Source of the DNA: Macrotis lagotis
Taxonomy: Eukaryota > Chordata > Mammalia > Peramelemorphia > Peramelidae
Length of the DNA: 64,000 bases
Assembly (NCBI RefSeq): GCF_037893015.1
Contig: NC_133661.1
Coordinates: 224,170,489 to 224,234,488, forward strand
Reading direction: 5' to 3'
A program made the translations under genes and the position numbers. Shown here piece by piece: positions 12,167 to 23,068 of the stretch. Numbering within the stretch: position 1 is the stretch's first letter; the number at the start of each line of letters is the position of its first letter. Under the pieces are notes generated by a model. It had not been told where the DNA came from. It was given only the letters and a program-made list of their open reading frames with translations, and did no database searches.

Positions 12167-12868
12167 CAACTCTTTTTTTTAATTAAAGATTTTATTTATT
12201 TTGAGTTTTAAAATTTTTAAATTTAAAATTAAATTAAATTTAAAATTTTAAAATTTTTCCCCTAATCCTATTTCCCACCCCCCACCCCCCACAGAAGGCA
12301 ATTTGTCAGGCTTTACATTGTTTCCATGGTATACATTGATCCAAATTGAGTGTGATGAGAGAGAAATCATAACCTTAAGGAAGAAACATAAAGTATAAGA
12401 GATAGCAAGATCAGACAATAAGATATCAGTTTTTTTTTCTCTAAATTTAAGGTCATAGTCCTTGGTCTTTGATCGAACTCCACAGTTGTTTCTTCTAGAT
12501 ACAGATGGTATTCTCCATCACAGACAGCCCCAAATTATCCCTGATTGTTGCACTGATGGACTGAGCAAGTCCATCAAGGTTGATCATTGTCCCCATGTTG
12601 CTGTTAGGGTGTCCAGTGTTTTTCTGGTTCTGCTCATCTCACTCAGCATCAGTTCATGCAAGTCCCTCCAGGAATTCCCAACCCTCCTGGTTTCTAATAG
12701 AACAATAGTTTTCCATGACATACATATACCACAGTTTGCTAAGCTATTCCCCAATTGATGGACATTTACTTGATTTCCAATTCTTTGCCACCTCAGACAG
12801 AGCTGCTATGAATATTTTCATACAAGTGATGTTTTCACCCTTTTTCATCATCTCTTCAGGGTATAGAC

Positions 12869-13177
12869 TCAGTAGTGGTATTGCTGGATCAAAGGGTATG
12901 CACATTTTTGTTGCCCTTTAGGCACAGTTGCAAATTTCTCTCCAGAAAGGTTGGATGAGTTCACAGCTCCACAACAGTGTAATAGTGTCCCAGATTTCCC
13001 ACAGCTCTTCCAACAAGGATCATTATCCTTTCTGGTCATATTGGCCAATCTGAGAGGTGTGAGGTGGTACCTCAGAGAAGCTTTCATTTGCATTTCTCTA
13101 ATAAGTAATGATTTAGAGCAATTTTTCATATGACTGTGAATTGCTTTGTTATCCTCATTTGTAAATTGCCTTTGCAT
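12869..13177 (-). pseudogene. L1 ORF2 C-terminal remnant
   Basis: A 102-codon open stretch on the minus strand. It shows the L1 ORF2p C-terminal signature: HMKNCSKSLLIREMQMKAS, RYHLTPLRLANM, then cysteine pairs in CWKSCGKSGTLLHCC. These match the order known from human L1 ORF2p. It is isolated from the rest of ORF2 by stops, so it makes no working protein. It belongs to L1-B. Confidence 0.85.
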
Positions 13178-13315
13178 ATCCTTTGACCATTTGTCAATTG
13201 GGGAATGGCTTTTTTTAAAAAAATAATTGACTCAGTTCTCTGTATATTTTAGAAATGAGTCCTTTGTTAGAAACATTAGTTGTAAAGATTGTTTCCCAGT
13301 TTGCTACATTTCTTT

Positions 13316-13468
13316 TTAAAAATTTTTGTTTTTGCAAGGCAATGGGTTAAGTGGCTTGCCCAAAGCCACACAACTAGGTAATTACTAAGTGTCTGAGGCC
13401 AAATTTGAACTCAGGTACTCCTGACACCAGGGCCGGTGCTTTATCCACTGCGCCACCTAGCCACCCCA
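13316..13468 (-). repeat. tRNA-derived SINE with perfect TSD
   Basis: A complete antisense copy inserted into L1-B. The 12-bp duplication CTACATTTCTTT flanks it exactly (13304-13315 and 13469-13480). It therefore inserted after L1-B by L1-type target-primed reverse transcription. Confidence 0.95.
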
Positions 13469-14028
13469 CTACATTTCTTTAGATCTTGGTTACAGTGGTT
13501 TTGTCTGTGCAAAAGCTTTTTAATTTAATGTAATTGAAATCATCTAGTTTGTTTTTAGTGATGTTCTCCATCTCTTAAGTCATAAATGGCTTCCCTTTCC
13601 ATAGATCTGACAGGTAAACTTGATCTTCTAGTTTACTTATAGTATTGTTTTTTATGTCTAAATCCTGTAACCATTTGGATCTTATCTTGGTAAAGGGTGT
13701 GAGGTGTTGGTCTCATCTAAGTTTCTTTCATACTAACTTCCAATTTTCCCAGCAGTTTTTATCAAAGAGAGAGTTTTTATCCCAATAGCTGGACTCTGGG
13801 TTTATCAAACAGCAGATTACTATAATCATTTCCTGCTATTGCACCTAGTCTATTCCACTGGTCCACCACTCTATTTCTTAGCCAATACCAAATAGTTTTA
13901 ATGACAGATGCTTCATAATATAATTTTAGATTGGGTAGGGCTAAGCCCCCTTCTTTTGTACTTTTTTTTATTAAATCCCTGGAAATTCTTGACTTTTTAT
14001 TTCTCCATATGAATTTACTTACAACTTT

Positions 14029-14235
14029 TTATAACTCATTAAGGTAATTTTTTGGAATTTTGATTGGTACAACACTAAACAGGTAGTTTAGTTTTGGTAG
14101 AATTGTCATTTTTATTATATTAGCTCTTCCTATCCATGAGCAGTTGATGTTTGCCCAGTTATTTAAATCTGATTTAATTTGTGTGAGAAGTGTTTCATAA
14201 TTGTTTTCAAAAAGTTTCTGAGTCTGCCTTGGCAA
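14029..14235 (-). pseudogene. L1 ORF2 thumb-region remnant
   Basis: A 68-codon open stretch beginning MPRQTQKLFENNYETLL and containing WANINCSWIGRANIIKM and LPKLNYLFSVVPIKIP. This is the region just after the reverse-transcriptase palm in L1 ORF2p. It is part of L1-B and is not functional. Confidence 0.8.
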
Positions 14236-16422
14236 ATAGATTCCCAGGTATTTTATATTGTCTGAAGTTACTTTGAATGGGATTTCTCTTTCTAGCTCTT
14301 ACTGCTGTATCTCGCTAGTCATATATAGAAAAGTTGAGGATTTACCCCAACTCTTTTTTAAAAAAATATTTCATTTATTTGTTTTTCCAACTATTTCAAT
14401 GAGAGTTTTTGGTAATTTTTTTTAAGTTTTTCAGTTGTACAATTTTTCACCCTCCCTCTCATCCCCTCCCCCTCCCTAGACAGAAAGCAATCTAATATAA
14501 ACTCTTTATTATAACTATACTAAACATAGATCAATATTGAATATGTTGTGAGAGAAGAATCAGATCCAAATAGAAGAAAACATTAGAGAAAAGAGATAAT
14601 ACATAAGACAACTTTTAAAAATTTAAGATAATAAACTTTTCTCTTCATTCAACTCTACTATTCCATCAAAAGTCTTTTAAAATTGTCTAATTAAAGAGTT
14701 AATTAAATAATTAAATTGTGTGGCTGAAATGAACTAGTTAATCATGGTTGATCAGGATCCCATGTTGTTAATTTTTATAATGTTCTTCTGGTACTGCTCA
14801 TTTCATTCAGCATCAATTCATGCAAGTCTTTCCAGGCTTTTCTGAAATCTCATCTTTCATGATTTCTTATATAACAATAATGTTCCATCACACATATATA
14901 CCACAGTTTGTTTAATCATTCCTAAATTGATCGGTATCCCCAATTTCCAATTCTTTGCCACTACAAAAGGAGCTGCTATGGATATTTTTGTACATGTGGG
15001 ATTTTTACCCTTTTTCATGATCCCTTTGGGATACAAACCCGTATTGCTGGGTCAAAATGTATGCACATTTTTATTGCCTTTTGTTATAATGCCAAATTGC
15101 TCTCCAGAAAGTTTGGATCAGTTCACACCTCCACCAACAATGCATTAGTGTTCCAGTTTTCCCACATCCCCTCCAACATTGAACATTATCCTTTCTAGTC
15201 ATATTGGTCAATCGGAGAGGTTGAGATGCTTCAATTTGCATTCTCTAATCATTAGTGATAGAGCAATTTTTCATATGACTATAGATAGTTTTGATTTCTT
15301 TATCTGAGAATTACCTTTCCATATCTTTTGACCATTTTTCAATTGGAGAATTCCTTTTTTCATAAATTTGACTCAGTTCTCTCTATATTTTAGAAGTGAA
15401 TCCTTTGTCAGAAACACTAGTTGTAAAAAATTTCCCCAGTTTACTGTATTCCTTTTAATCCTGGTTGCAGTGGTTTCATTTTTGCAAAAACTTTTTTAAT
15501 TTAATGTAATCAAAATTATCCAGTCTTCTTTGTTCATAAATTGCTTCCCTCTCCATAGATCTAACAGGAATACTATTCCTTGTTCTCCTAATTGGTTTAT
15601 ATAATTGGTTTATAATATTAACTTTTATATCTAAATTCTGCACCTATTTTGACCTTATCTTGGTATAAGATGTGAGGTCTCTGCTTAGTTTCTGTCATAC
15701 TATTTTCTAGTTTAACTAGCAGTTTTTATTAAAGAGTAAGTTCTTATCCCAGAAGCTGAATTCTTTGGGTTTATAAAACAATGCATTACTAGAGTCATTT
15801 ATTGCTGACTCTTTTGCACCTAATTTATTCCTTTGATCCACCACTCTATTTATTAGCTAGTATTATATACTTTTGATGACTGATGCTTTATAATATAGTT
15901 TTAGATTTGGTATAGTTAGGCCACCTTCCTTTATGTTTTTTTTCAAATATTCCCTTGATATTCTTGATCTTTTGTTCTTTTGTTCTTCCATATGAATTTA
16001 GTTACTATTTTTTTCTAGCTCACAAAAGTATTTTTTTTGAAATTTGATTTTTATTTCCTAAATAAGTAATTTAATTTAGGTAGAATTGTCATTTTTATTA
16101 TGTTAGCTCGATCTACCCATGAGCAAATTTGCTCAGTTATTGAGATGTGATTTTATTCATGTGAAAAGTGTTTTATAGTTGTTTTCATAAAGTTTCTGAG
16201 ACTGCCTTGGCAGGTAGACTCCCAAGTATTTTTTTTTTCATCTTAAATTTATTTTTTATTCTCATTTTGTACAAATGTTTTTTTACATTAATAAAATATT
16301 CTTGTTTACAAGTAAACAAAATACCCCTCCTCCCCCATGAATATAGATAGACTTGCTTGGGTGAAAAAAGTAAAGGGGAGAGGAAAAAAATTAAAATAAA
16401 AAAATAATAATAGTAATAATTG

Positions 16423-16590
16423 TAGGTATGGCCAGGTGGCGCAATGGATGAAGCAACAGCCCTGGAGCCATGAGCACCTGGAGAGTCCACATCCAGCCTC
16501 GTAAACGCAACAATCACCCAGCCATGTGACATGCAAGCCACCCGATCCCCACTGCCCTGCAAAAAACAAAAAAAGAAAGAAAAAAAGACC
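16423..16590 (+). repeat. SINE-like module 1 in the HAL1 3' region
   Basis: Sense-strand tRNA-SINE wording: GGCCAGGTGGCGCAATGGAT (A box), CCTGGAGCCATGAGCACCTG, then a degraded core and an A-rich end. It is more diverged and more GC-rich than the young SINEs outside. No TSD found. Confidence 0.7.
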
Positions 16591-16619
16591 CAAAATAAAA
16601 TCAAATAGTAATAATAGTA

Positions 16620-16766
16620 GGGGTGGCTGGGTGGCAGACAGAGCATTGGCCCTTGAGCCAGGAGCACCTGGGTCCAAATATGGCCCCAGACACCCAAAGA
16701 TCACCCCGCTATGTGGCTCCAGGCAGGCCATCCAGCCCTACTTGCCCTGCACCCTCCCCCAAATAA
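16620..16766 (+). repeat. SINE-like module 2 in the HAL1 3' region
   Basis: GGGTGGCTGGGTGGCAGACA, GAGCCAGGAGCACCTGGGTC, then TATGTGGCTCCAGGCAGGCC and an ACCCTCCCCCAAATAATC end. It has the same orientation as module 1, about 30 bp away. The B box reads GGGTCCAAATA. Confidence 0.7.
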
Positions 16767-16970
16767 TCATAACAAAAAATGTGCTTGAGTCTTTGTTCTA
16801 ACATCAACAATTCTGTCATGGGTGGATCTCATTCTTTATGATAAGTCCATCACAAAAGTTATTTCCATATTTTTCCACCGTTGCCATTGCTGATCGCAAC
16901 TCCCTCCTTTCTTATTTCTCCGCTACCATGTACTCTATTTTCTCTCTCCTTTCACTATGACTCTGCCGTA

Positions 16971-17122
16971 GGGTTGCTGAGTGGTGCAGCAGACAGATCC
17001 CTGGTCCTGGGGCCAAGAAGCCCTGAGCCCCCATACCACCCCTTAGTCCCAGAATCCACCTGGCCCTGTGGTCCTGGGCAGGCCTTCCATTCCCAGCCCC
17101 TTGCAAGAAGTAAGAAAGAAAA
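16971..17122 (+). repeat. SINE-like module 3 in the HAL1 3' region
   Basis: GGGTTGCTGAGTGGTGCAGC, GGTCCTGGGGCCAAGAAGCC, GGTCCTGGGCAGGCCTTCCA, then CCCTTGCAAGAAGTAAGAAA. A third tRNA-SINE-like copy, again on the plus strand (antisense to the HAL1). The B box is lost. Confidence 0.6.
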
Positions 17123-17703
17123 TGCGTTATATCTGGCCACTCTCCCCCCATGGTCCATCCTCTCCTCCTTTATTCACATCCCCACCCCTTCCCCCTGCTC
17201 CCCCCTCCTTCTTACTCCAGATGTCTATACCCCATTGAGTATATTTGCTGTTTCCTCTCCTAGCCATCTCTGATGAGAGCAAAGTTTCCCTCATTCCCCC
17301 TTGCCTCCCCCTTCCATATCATTGCAATAGCTCATTGTAATAAAAAAAAATCTTATGCGAAATATCTTGGACTATTCCCCCTCTCCTTTTTCTTTTTCCC
17401 CTTCCATTTCCCTTTTTTTCTATTGACTCCATTTTTACACCATATTTTATCTTCGAATTCAGCTTTCTCCTGTGCTTCAACTATAAAAGCTTTCTCTACC
17501 TGCTCTATTAACTGAGAAGGTTCATATGAGTATTATCAGTGTCATTTTTCTATGCAGGAATACATGCAGTTCATCCTCATTAAGTCCCTCATATTTGCCC
17601 CCTCTCCTCCAATCTCCATGCTTCACCTGAGTCCTGTATCTGAAGATCAAACCTTCTGTTCAGCTCTGGCCATTCCAAAAGGAACGTTTGAAATTCCCCT
17701 GGT

Positions 17704-18708
17704 TCATTGAAAGTCCATCCATCTTTTTCCCTGGAAGAGGACATTCAGCCTTGCTGGGTAGTTGATTCTTGGCTGCATTCTAAGCTCTCTTGCCTTCTGG
17801 AATATTGTATTCCAAGCCCTACAAGCTTCCAATGTAGCTGCTGCTAAGTCCTGTGTGATCCTGACTGCAGCTCCATGATATTTGAACTGTGTCCTTCTGG
17901 CTGCTTGTAATATTTTCTCTTTGACTTGGGAGTTCTGGAACTTGGCTATAATATTCCTAGGGGCTGGTTTTTTGGGATCTCTTTCTCTGGGGGATCGGTG
18001 GATTCTCTCCATTACTATTTTGCCCTCTGCTTCTAGAATATCAGGACAATTTTCCTGTAGTAATTCTTTGAAAATGATGTCAAGGCTCTTTTCCTGATCA
18101 TGACTTTCAGGTATTCCAATAATTTTTAAATTATCTTTCCTAAGTCTGTTTTCCATATCAGTTGTTTTTTCAATGAGATATTTCACATTTTCTTTTAATT
18201 TTTCATTTTTTTGGCTTTGAAGTATTGATTCCTGATTTCTGTTAAACTCATCAATCTCCCTGAATTCTATTCTTTGTCTGAAGGATTTGTTCTCCTCAGA
18301 GAGTTTTCTTATCTCTTTTTTCCATCTGGCCAATTTTGCTTTTTAAAGCATTCTTCTCCTCAATAACTTTTTGAACTGTTTTATCCATTTGACCTAAGCT
18401 GGTTTTTAGCATGCTATTTTCTTCAGCATTTTTTTGGATTTCCTTGACTAAGCTGCTGACTTCATTTTCATGTTTTTCCTGCATCTCTCTGATTTTTTTC
18501 CCCCAGTTTTTCTTCTAACTCCCTCATTTAATTTTCAAAGTCTTTTTTGAGCTCTATCATAGCCTGAGCCCAATTTCTGTTTTTTCTTGGAGTCTTTAGA
18601 TGCAGGAGCTTGTGCTTCCTCATCTTCAGACTGAGTATTTTGGTCCTTCTTGGGCTCATTTGCAAAATATTTCTCAATAGTCTTCTTTTTATTTCTCTGT
18701 TTGCTCAT
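17704..18708 (-). pseudogene. HAL1 ORF1 (L1 ORF1p-like RNA-binding protein), two or more frameshifts
   Basis: The product would be the L1-type RNA-binding chaperone, about 335 residues, close to the usual ORF1p length. It starts with MSKQRNKKKTIEKYF at 18708 and has an acidic and lysine-rich N-terminal region. A coiled coil follows (18296-18484, many E/K/L residues, including MLKTSLGQMDKTVQKVI). Then come the RRM (NLKIIGIPESHDQEKS) and the C-terminal domain (ILQAARRTQFKYHG, ARLNVLFQGKRWMDF). The N- and C-terminal parts are in one frame and the middle in another. Frameshifts therefore lie near 18540-18600 and near 18330, the latter close to a run of T. The open 209-codon C-terminal half suggests a fairly young copy. 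Confidence 0.85.
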
Positions 18709-19189
18709 TTTCCCAGCCTGGGCCTGGTTTGGGGTGTTTCTTGAGCTTTTGGGACACTCCCACAAGGGTCTCAGTGTGTGCAGCTCTGTCCCCCCTCCTG
18801 GTCTGTGAATGACCATAAGTGCCCCCCTCTGCCAAGGGGCTGAGGTGGGGGGGGGGGGCTGCTGTTCTATGGGCGGGCCTAGACTGTGGTCAGGATCTGA
18901 ATGTGGTCAGAGCCCCAGAGTCCTGTTCCAGGGGTAGAGGACAGAGCTAGACAGTCTCTTTTCACTCCCCTCCCTCAGCTCCATGGGCTCATGCCCTGGG
19001 GGCTCCTGCTTACTGGCTCCGCCTGCTTCTGTTTCCTGAATCAGGGCTTGAGTAGGAGAACTGCCTCACTGGGTCCCTTTGTGGGTTCTGTCTCTCGAAA
19101 GTTTAGTTAGAGTCCTTAGCTGATGAATTTTATCAGAGAGTTCCTAAGACTGGATCCCTTCTTGTCACCATCTTGGCTCTGCCCTCACA
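18709..19189 (-). promoter_or_regulatory. HAL1 5' UTR / internal promoter region
   Basis: GC-rich compared with its surroundings, and it begins with an AGCCAAGATGGT-like box. In L1 this kind of 5' UTR carries the internal promoter, and CCAAGATGG is a YY1-like core. A run of 12 G (plus strand 18847-18858) lies inside. Promoter activity is inferred from family knowledge only. Confidence 0.55.
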
Positions 19190-19230
19190 TAGACCGATTC
19201 CCAAGTATTTTATGTTGTTTGAAGTTATCT

Positions 19231-19328
19231 TTTTATTTCGCAAGGCAATAAAGCTAAGAGACTTGTCCAAGATCACACAGCTAGGTAATTATTAAGTGTC
19301 TGAGACTGGTTTTAAACTCGGGTCCAGG
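19231..19328 (-). repeat. tRNA-derived SINE, head missing
   Basis: An antisense core (TTTCGCAAGGCAATAAAGCT, AGATCACACAGCTAGGTAAT, TTAAGTGTCTGAGACTGGTT) ends at the B-box area. The tRNA A-box end is absent, so it is 5'-truncated. It sits just beside the HAL1, in L1-C. Confidence 0.8.
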
Positions 19329-19780
19329 TAAGAGTTTTTCATTACTTGTTTTTCATTACTTTTTCATTACTTGTGCTGATTCCTTCAATTTCTTTTTCTT
19401 CTTACTGCTAAAGTTAATATTTCTAATATAATATTATAATTGTATAATTGAATAATAGTGGTGACATTGCCCGGCATCCTTGTTTCACCTTTGATCTTAG
19501 TGGGAATGCTTCTAGTTTATCCCCATTATGTATAATGTTTGTTGAGGTCTGAGATATATATTGCTAATCAGTTTAAAGAATACTCCATTTATTCTTATGC
19601 TCTGTAGTGTTTTTAGTAGGAATGGGTGCTGTGTTGTGTCAAAAGCTCTTTCAGCATCTATTGAGATAATCATATGATTTCTGTTAGGTTTGTTATTGAT
19701 ATGGTCAATTATGCTGATAATTTTCCTAATATTGACACTTCCCTACTTTCCTGATATAAATCCAGCTTGATCATAGTATA

Positions 19781-19990
19781 TTATCCTAGTGATAACTTTC
19801 TGTAATTTGTGAATATTTTATTTAAAATTTTTGCTTTAATATTCATTAGTGAAATTGGTCTATAATTTTCTTTCTCTGTTTTCACTCTTCCTGGTTTAGG
19901 TATCAGCACCATATTGGAGTAATAAAAGAAATTTGACAAACCTTCTTTTTCACCTATTTTTTTGAATAATTTATATTGAATTGGAACCAA
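19781..19990 (-). pseudogene. L1-C reverse-transcriptase remnant
   Basis: A 69-codon open stretch with [19 protein letters not shown] followed by [14 protein letters not shown]. This is the N-terminal reverse-transcriptase motif (YRPISLMN) of L1 ORF2p. The frame is broken on both sides. Confidence 0.85.
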
Positions 19991-20680
19991 TTATTCTGAA
20001 TGTTTGGAAGAATTTGCTTGTGAATCCATCTGGTCCTCAAAATTTTTTCTTAGGTGGCTCATTGATGGCTTGGAATTTCTTTTTCTGAGATAGGGTTATA
20101 CAAATATTTAATTTCCTCTTCTTTTAGCCTGGGCAATTTATAGTTTGTAAGTATTCATCCATTTAACTTAGATTATCAAATTTATTGGTATATACATTGG
20201 GCAAAATAATTCCAAATTATTATTTTAATTTCCTTCTCATTGATGCTGAATTTGCTTTTTTCAGTTTTGATAACTAGCAATTTGGTTTTCTTTCTTTTTT
20301 ATCAAATTAATCAAAGTTTTATCTATTTTATTGTCTTTTTCATAAACCAACTCTTGGTTTTATTTATTAGTTCAATAGTTTTCTTGTTTTTGATTTTGTC
20401 AATTTCATTTTTAATTTTCAGAATTTCTAACTTAATATTTAATTGGGGATTTCTAATTTTTTCTTTCTTTAACTTTTTTTAGTTGCATGCTTAGTTCATT
20501 ATCTCCTGTTTCTCAATTTTATTTATGTTAGCGTTTAGAGAAATATTGTATCCCATAATAACTGCTTTGGCTATATCCCATAAGTTTTAGTAAGTTGTCT
20601 CATCATTGTCATTATCTTGGATGAAATCATTAATTCTTTCCATGATTTGTTGTTTGATCCACTCATTCTTCAAAATTAAG

Positions 20681-21108
20681 TTATTTAGTTTCCAATTGGT
20701 TTAAATCTATCTCTCCATGGCCCTTTATTAAATGTGATTTTTTTATTGCATCAGGGTCTGAGAAGAAGAATGCATTCAATATTTCTGCCTTTCTGTATTT
20801 GATAATGAGGTTTTTATGCCCTAACACATGGTCAAGTTTTGTATAAATACTATGTACTGCAGAACAAAAATGTTTATTCCCTTCAATCCCCATTCAGTTT
20901 TCTCTAGAGCTCAATCATACCTAAGTTTTCCTAACACTCTATTCATTTCCTTAACTTCCTTCTTGTTTATTTTATGGTTAGATTTATCTAATTCTGAGAG
21001 GGGGAGACTGAGATCCTCTACCAGTAGAATTTTGCTGTCTATGTCTTCCTTTAACTCATTTATCTTCTCCTCTAAGAATTTGGATGCTATACCACTTGGT
21101 GGATACAT
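20681..21108 (-). pseudogene. L1-C endonuclease C-terminal remnant
   Basis: Two overlapping-region open stretches. The first (20911-21108) contains LLVEDLSLPLSELDKSNHK where intact L1 has a GDFN motif, so this catalytic motif is lost. The second (20681-20893) contains HSIYTKLDHVLGHKN, matching the SxxxKIDHILxHK block near the end of the L1 endonuclease. Confidence 0.8.
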
Positions 21109-21671
21109 ATTTCATATTGAAATTACTGCATTGTCTGTAGTACCTTTTAGGAGGATTTAATTTCCTTATCTCTTCTAAAAAGATCTATTTTTGCAATTGC
21201 TTTGTCTGAGATAAAAATCCAACTCCTGCTTTTTTCACTTCTTCTAAATATTATATATTCTGCTCTAACCTTATATCTTTACTCTGTATGTATCTCTCTG
21301 CTTCAAATGTGTTTCTTGTAAGCAGCATATTATAAGATTTTGATTTTTAATCCCCTCTGCTATCCACTTCCATTTTATAGGAGAGTACATTCCATTCACA
21401 TTCACAGTTATAATTACTAATTCTTTATTATCCTCCATGCCATCTCCCCTCCTTTTCTATTTCCCCCACTTTCTTTCACCTTATCCCTCCTCCCCAGTAT
21501 TTTGCTTCTGAATACCACATCCCTCAGTATGTTTTCCCCTTCTATCCATCACTTTCCTTTTTTACCCTTTTCCCCTTCTTCCTTCCCTCCTTTCTATCAG
21601 TCCCTCCTTTCTTCTTTATCCTTTCTCCTCCTAATATTTAAAAAGCAAGATCAATTTCTAAATTCAATTGA

Positions 21672-21673
<2 letters not shown>

Positions 21674-21711
<38 letters not shown>
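21674..21711. repeat. (TG)n microsatellite
   Basis: About 19 TG units, at the junction of the endonuclease and ORF1 parts of L1-C. Confidence 0.95.
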
Positions 21712-21713
<2 letters not shown>

Positions 21714-22510
21714 ATCCTTCTTTGAGCCAAATCCATGAGAGCAAGATTCAGGAAGTTTTCACCTCCTCCCTTCTTTACCTTTATTGAAATAGGTCCTTTG
21801 CCCCTCTTCATGTGATTTAATTTATTCCATTCAACCACCCCCTTCCTCCCATCTCTTTACAATCCCCCCTTTTTAATGAAATAATTTTTAAATATCATTA
21901 CATCAAAGTCATTGACAAATGCTCATACCTTCAGCCTAAGTATATTCCTTCTAATAGAGTTATAATTCTGTATTCCTCCCAGAGGAGGATGTAATCAGTT
22001 TAATCTTATTGTATAAGAGTTTTTTTTTCCTTTTCCCCATTTTCCTTTTCATGTATCTCTTGAGTTTCCTGTTTGAAGCTCAAATTTTCTTTTAACTCTT
22101 GTCTTTTCATCAGAAAGTTTGAAAGTCACCTATTTTGTTAAATGGCCATCTTTTCCCCTGAAAGAGAAGACTCAGTTTTCCTGGATGATGGATTCTTGGT
22201 TGTTATCCAAGTTCTCTTGCTCTATGGAATATCATATTCTAGGTCCTTTGATCCCTTAATGTTGATTCATCCAAGTTCTGTGTAATTCTGACTGTGGTTC
22301 CTTGGTAATTAAATTGTTTCTTTCTGGCTGCTTGTAGGATTTTCTCCTTGATCTGATAATTCTGGAGTTTGGCTACAGTATTCTTTGATGTTTTCGTTTT
22401 GGGATTCCTTTCAGGAGGGGAATCTCTGATCTTAGGGCAGTTCTCCTTAACTATATCCTGAGCAATGGACTGGTCTGCTTTTTGATCAAGGTTTTCAAGT
22501 AGTCATATGA

Positions 22511-22660
22511 TTTTTTTTTTGTTTGTTTTTGCAAGGCAATGGGGTTAAGTGATTTGCCCAAGATCACACAGCTAGGCAACTATTAAGTGTCTTATGTCAC
22601 ATTTGAACTCAGGTCCTTTTGATTCCAGAGGCAGTGCTCTATCACACCACCTAGCTGCTC
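22511..22660 (-). repeat. tRNA-derived SINE in L1-C ORF1
   Basis: Antisense copy: poly(T), TTTTGCAAGGCAATGGGGTT, ACACAGCTAGGCAACTATTA, ending CACCTAGCTGCTCC. It is flanked by related AGTCATATGATT and AGTTCTATGATT, a probable decayed TSD. Confidence 0.9.
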
Positions 22661-22921
22661 CAGTTCTATGATTCTTAAATTGTCTCTCCCGGATCTATTC
22701 TTCAGATGACTTGTTTTACTAATGAGATATTTTATATTTTCTTTTTTTAATTTTTTTAAATTTTGTATAACAGATTCTTGGTGTCTTATGAAGTTATTAG
22801 TTTCAACAGATCCAAATCTGTTTCTTAGAGAGGAATTTTAGGTTTTCCATCTCCTTTTCCATTTGGTCAATTCTATTTTAAAGGTGTGGTTATCTTTTTC
22901 CATTTGCCAAACTGTTTTTTT

Positions 22922-23068
22922 AAAATATATTTTTAAAATTTTTATTTATTTAAGGGGTTAAGAGTGACTTGCCCCAAGTCATACAACTAGGCAATTATTA
23001 AGTGTCTGAAGTTGCACTTGAACTCAGGTCCTCCTGATTCCAGGGCCAGTGCTCTATCCACACCCCAA
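22922..23068 (-). repeat. tRNA-derived SINE in L1-C ORF1
   Basis: Antisense copy with TTAAGGGGTTAAGAGTGACT, CCAGGGCCAGTGCTCTATCC and a lost CACCTAGC end. AACTGTTTTTTT and AACTGTGTTTTT flank it as a likely TSD. Confidence 0.85.

Larger units (their letters stand above)
12174..14347 (-). mobile_element. L1-B, 3' half of a LINE-1
   Basis: Starts on the left with the L1 3' UTR in antisense (poly-T/A-rich end, then a C-rich block near 12270). It runs through the ORF2 C terminus to the thumb region, then stops. Recognisable ORF2 phrases on the minus strand include RYHLTPLRLANMTRK and GTLLHCC at 12869-13177, and NCSWIGRANIIKM at 14029-14235. The heptamer CAACTCT lies at both ends (12167-12173 and 14348-14354), a plausible short TSD. 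It is 5'-truncated, as most L1 copies are. Confidence 0.85.
16231..19189 (-). mobile_element. HAL1 (half-L1) retrotransposon, apparently full length
   Basis: An insertion of about 2.96 kb inside L1-C ORF2. The left edge is poly(T) (the 3' poly(A) end). The right edge, read on the minus strand, begins GAGGGCAGAGCCAAGATGGT, an L1-type 5' UTR start. An imperfect target duplication flanks it: TAGACTCCCAAGTATT at 16215-16230, and TAGAC plus TTCCCAAGTATTTT at 19190-19211. It has a 5' UTR (18709-19189), an ORF1 (17704-18708) and about 1.47 kb of 3' sequence with no endonuclease or reverse transcriptase. That architecture defines HAL1, which must borrow L1 ORF2p. Three diverged SINE-like modules sit in its 3' part. 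It could instead be an L1 with an internal deletion of ORF2, but the distinctive tail argues against that. Confidence 0.8.

Noticed and set aside
16185..16801. Overlapping 91-170-codon open frames on both strands
   Set aside because: They run across HAL1 3' sequence, SINE-like modules and low-complexity A/T. Their residues are explained by those repeats (for example Y and F runs) and no domain is visible.
17882..18097. 71-codon plus-strand open frame
   Set aside because: Shadow of the HAL1 ORF1 on the opposite strand.
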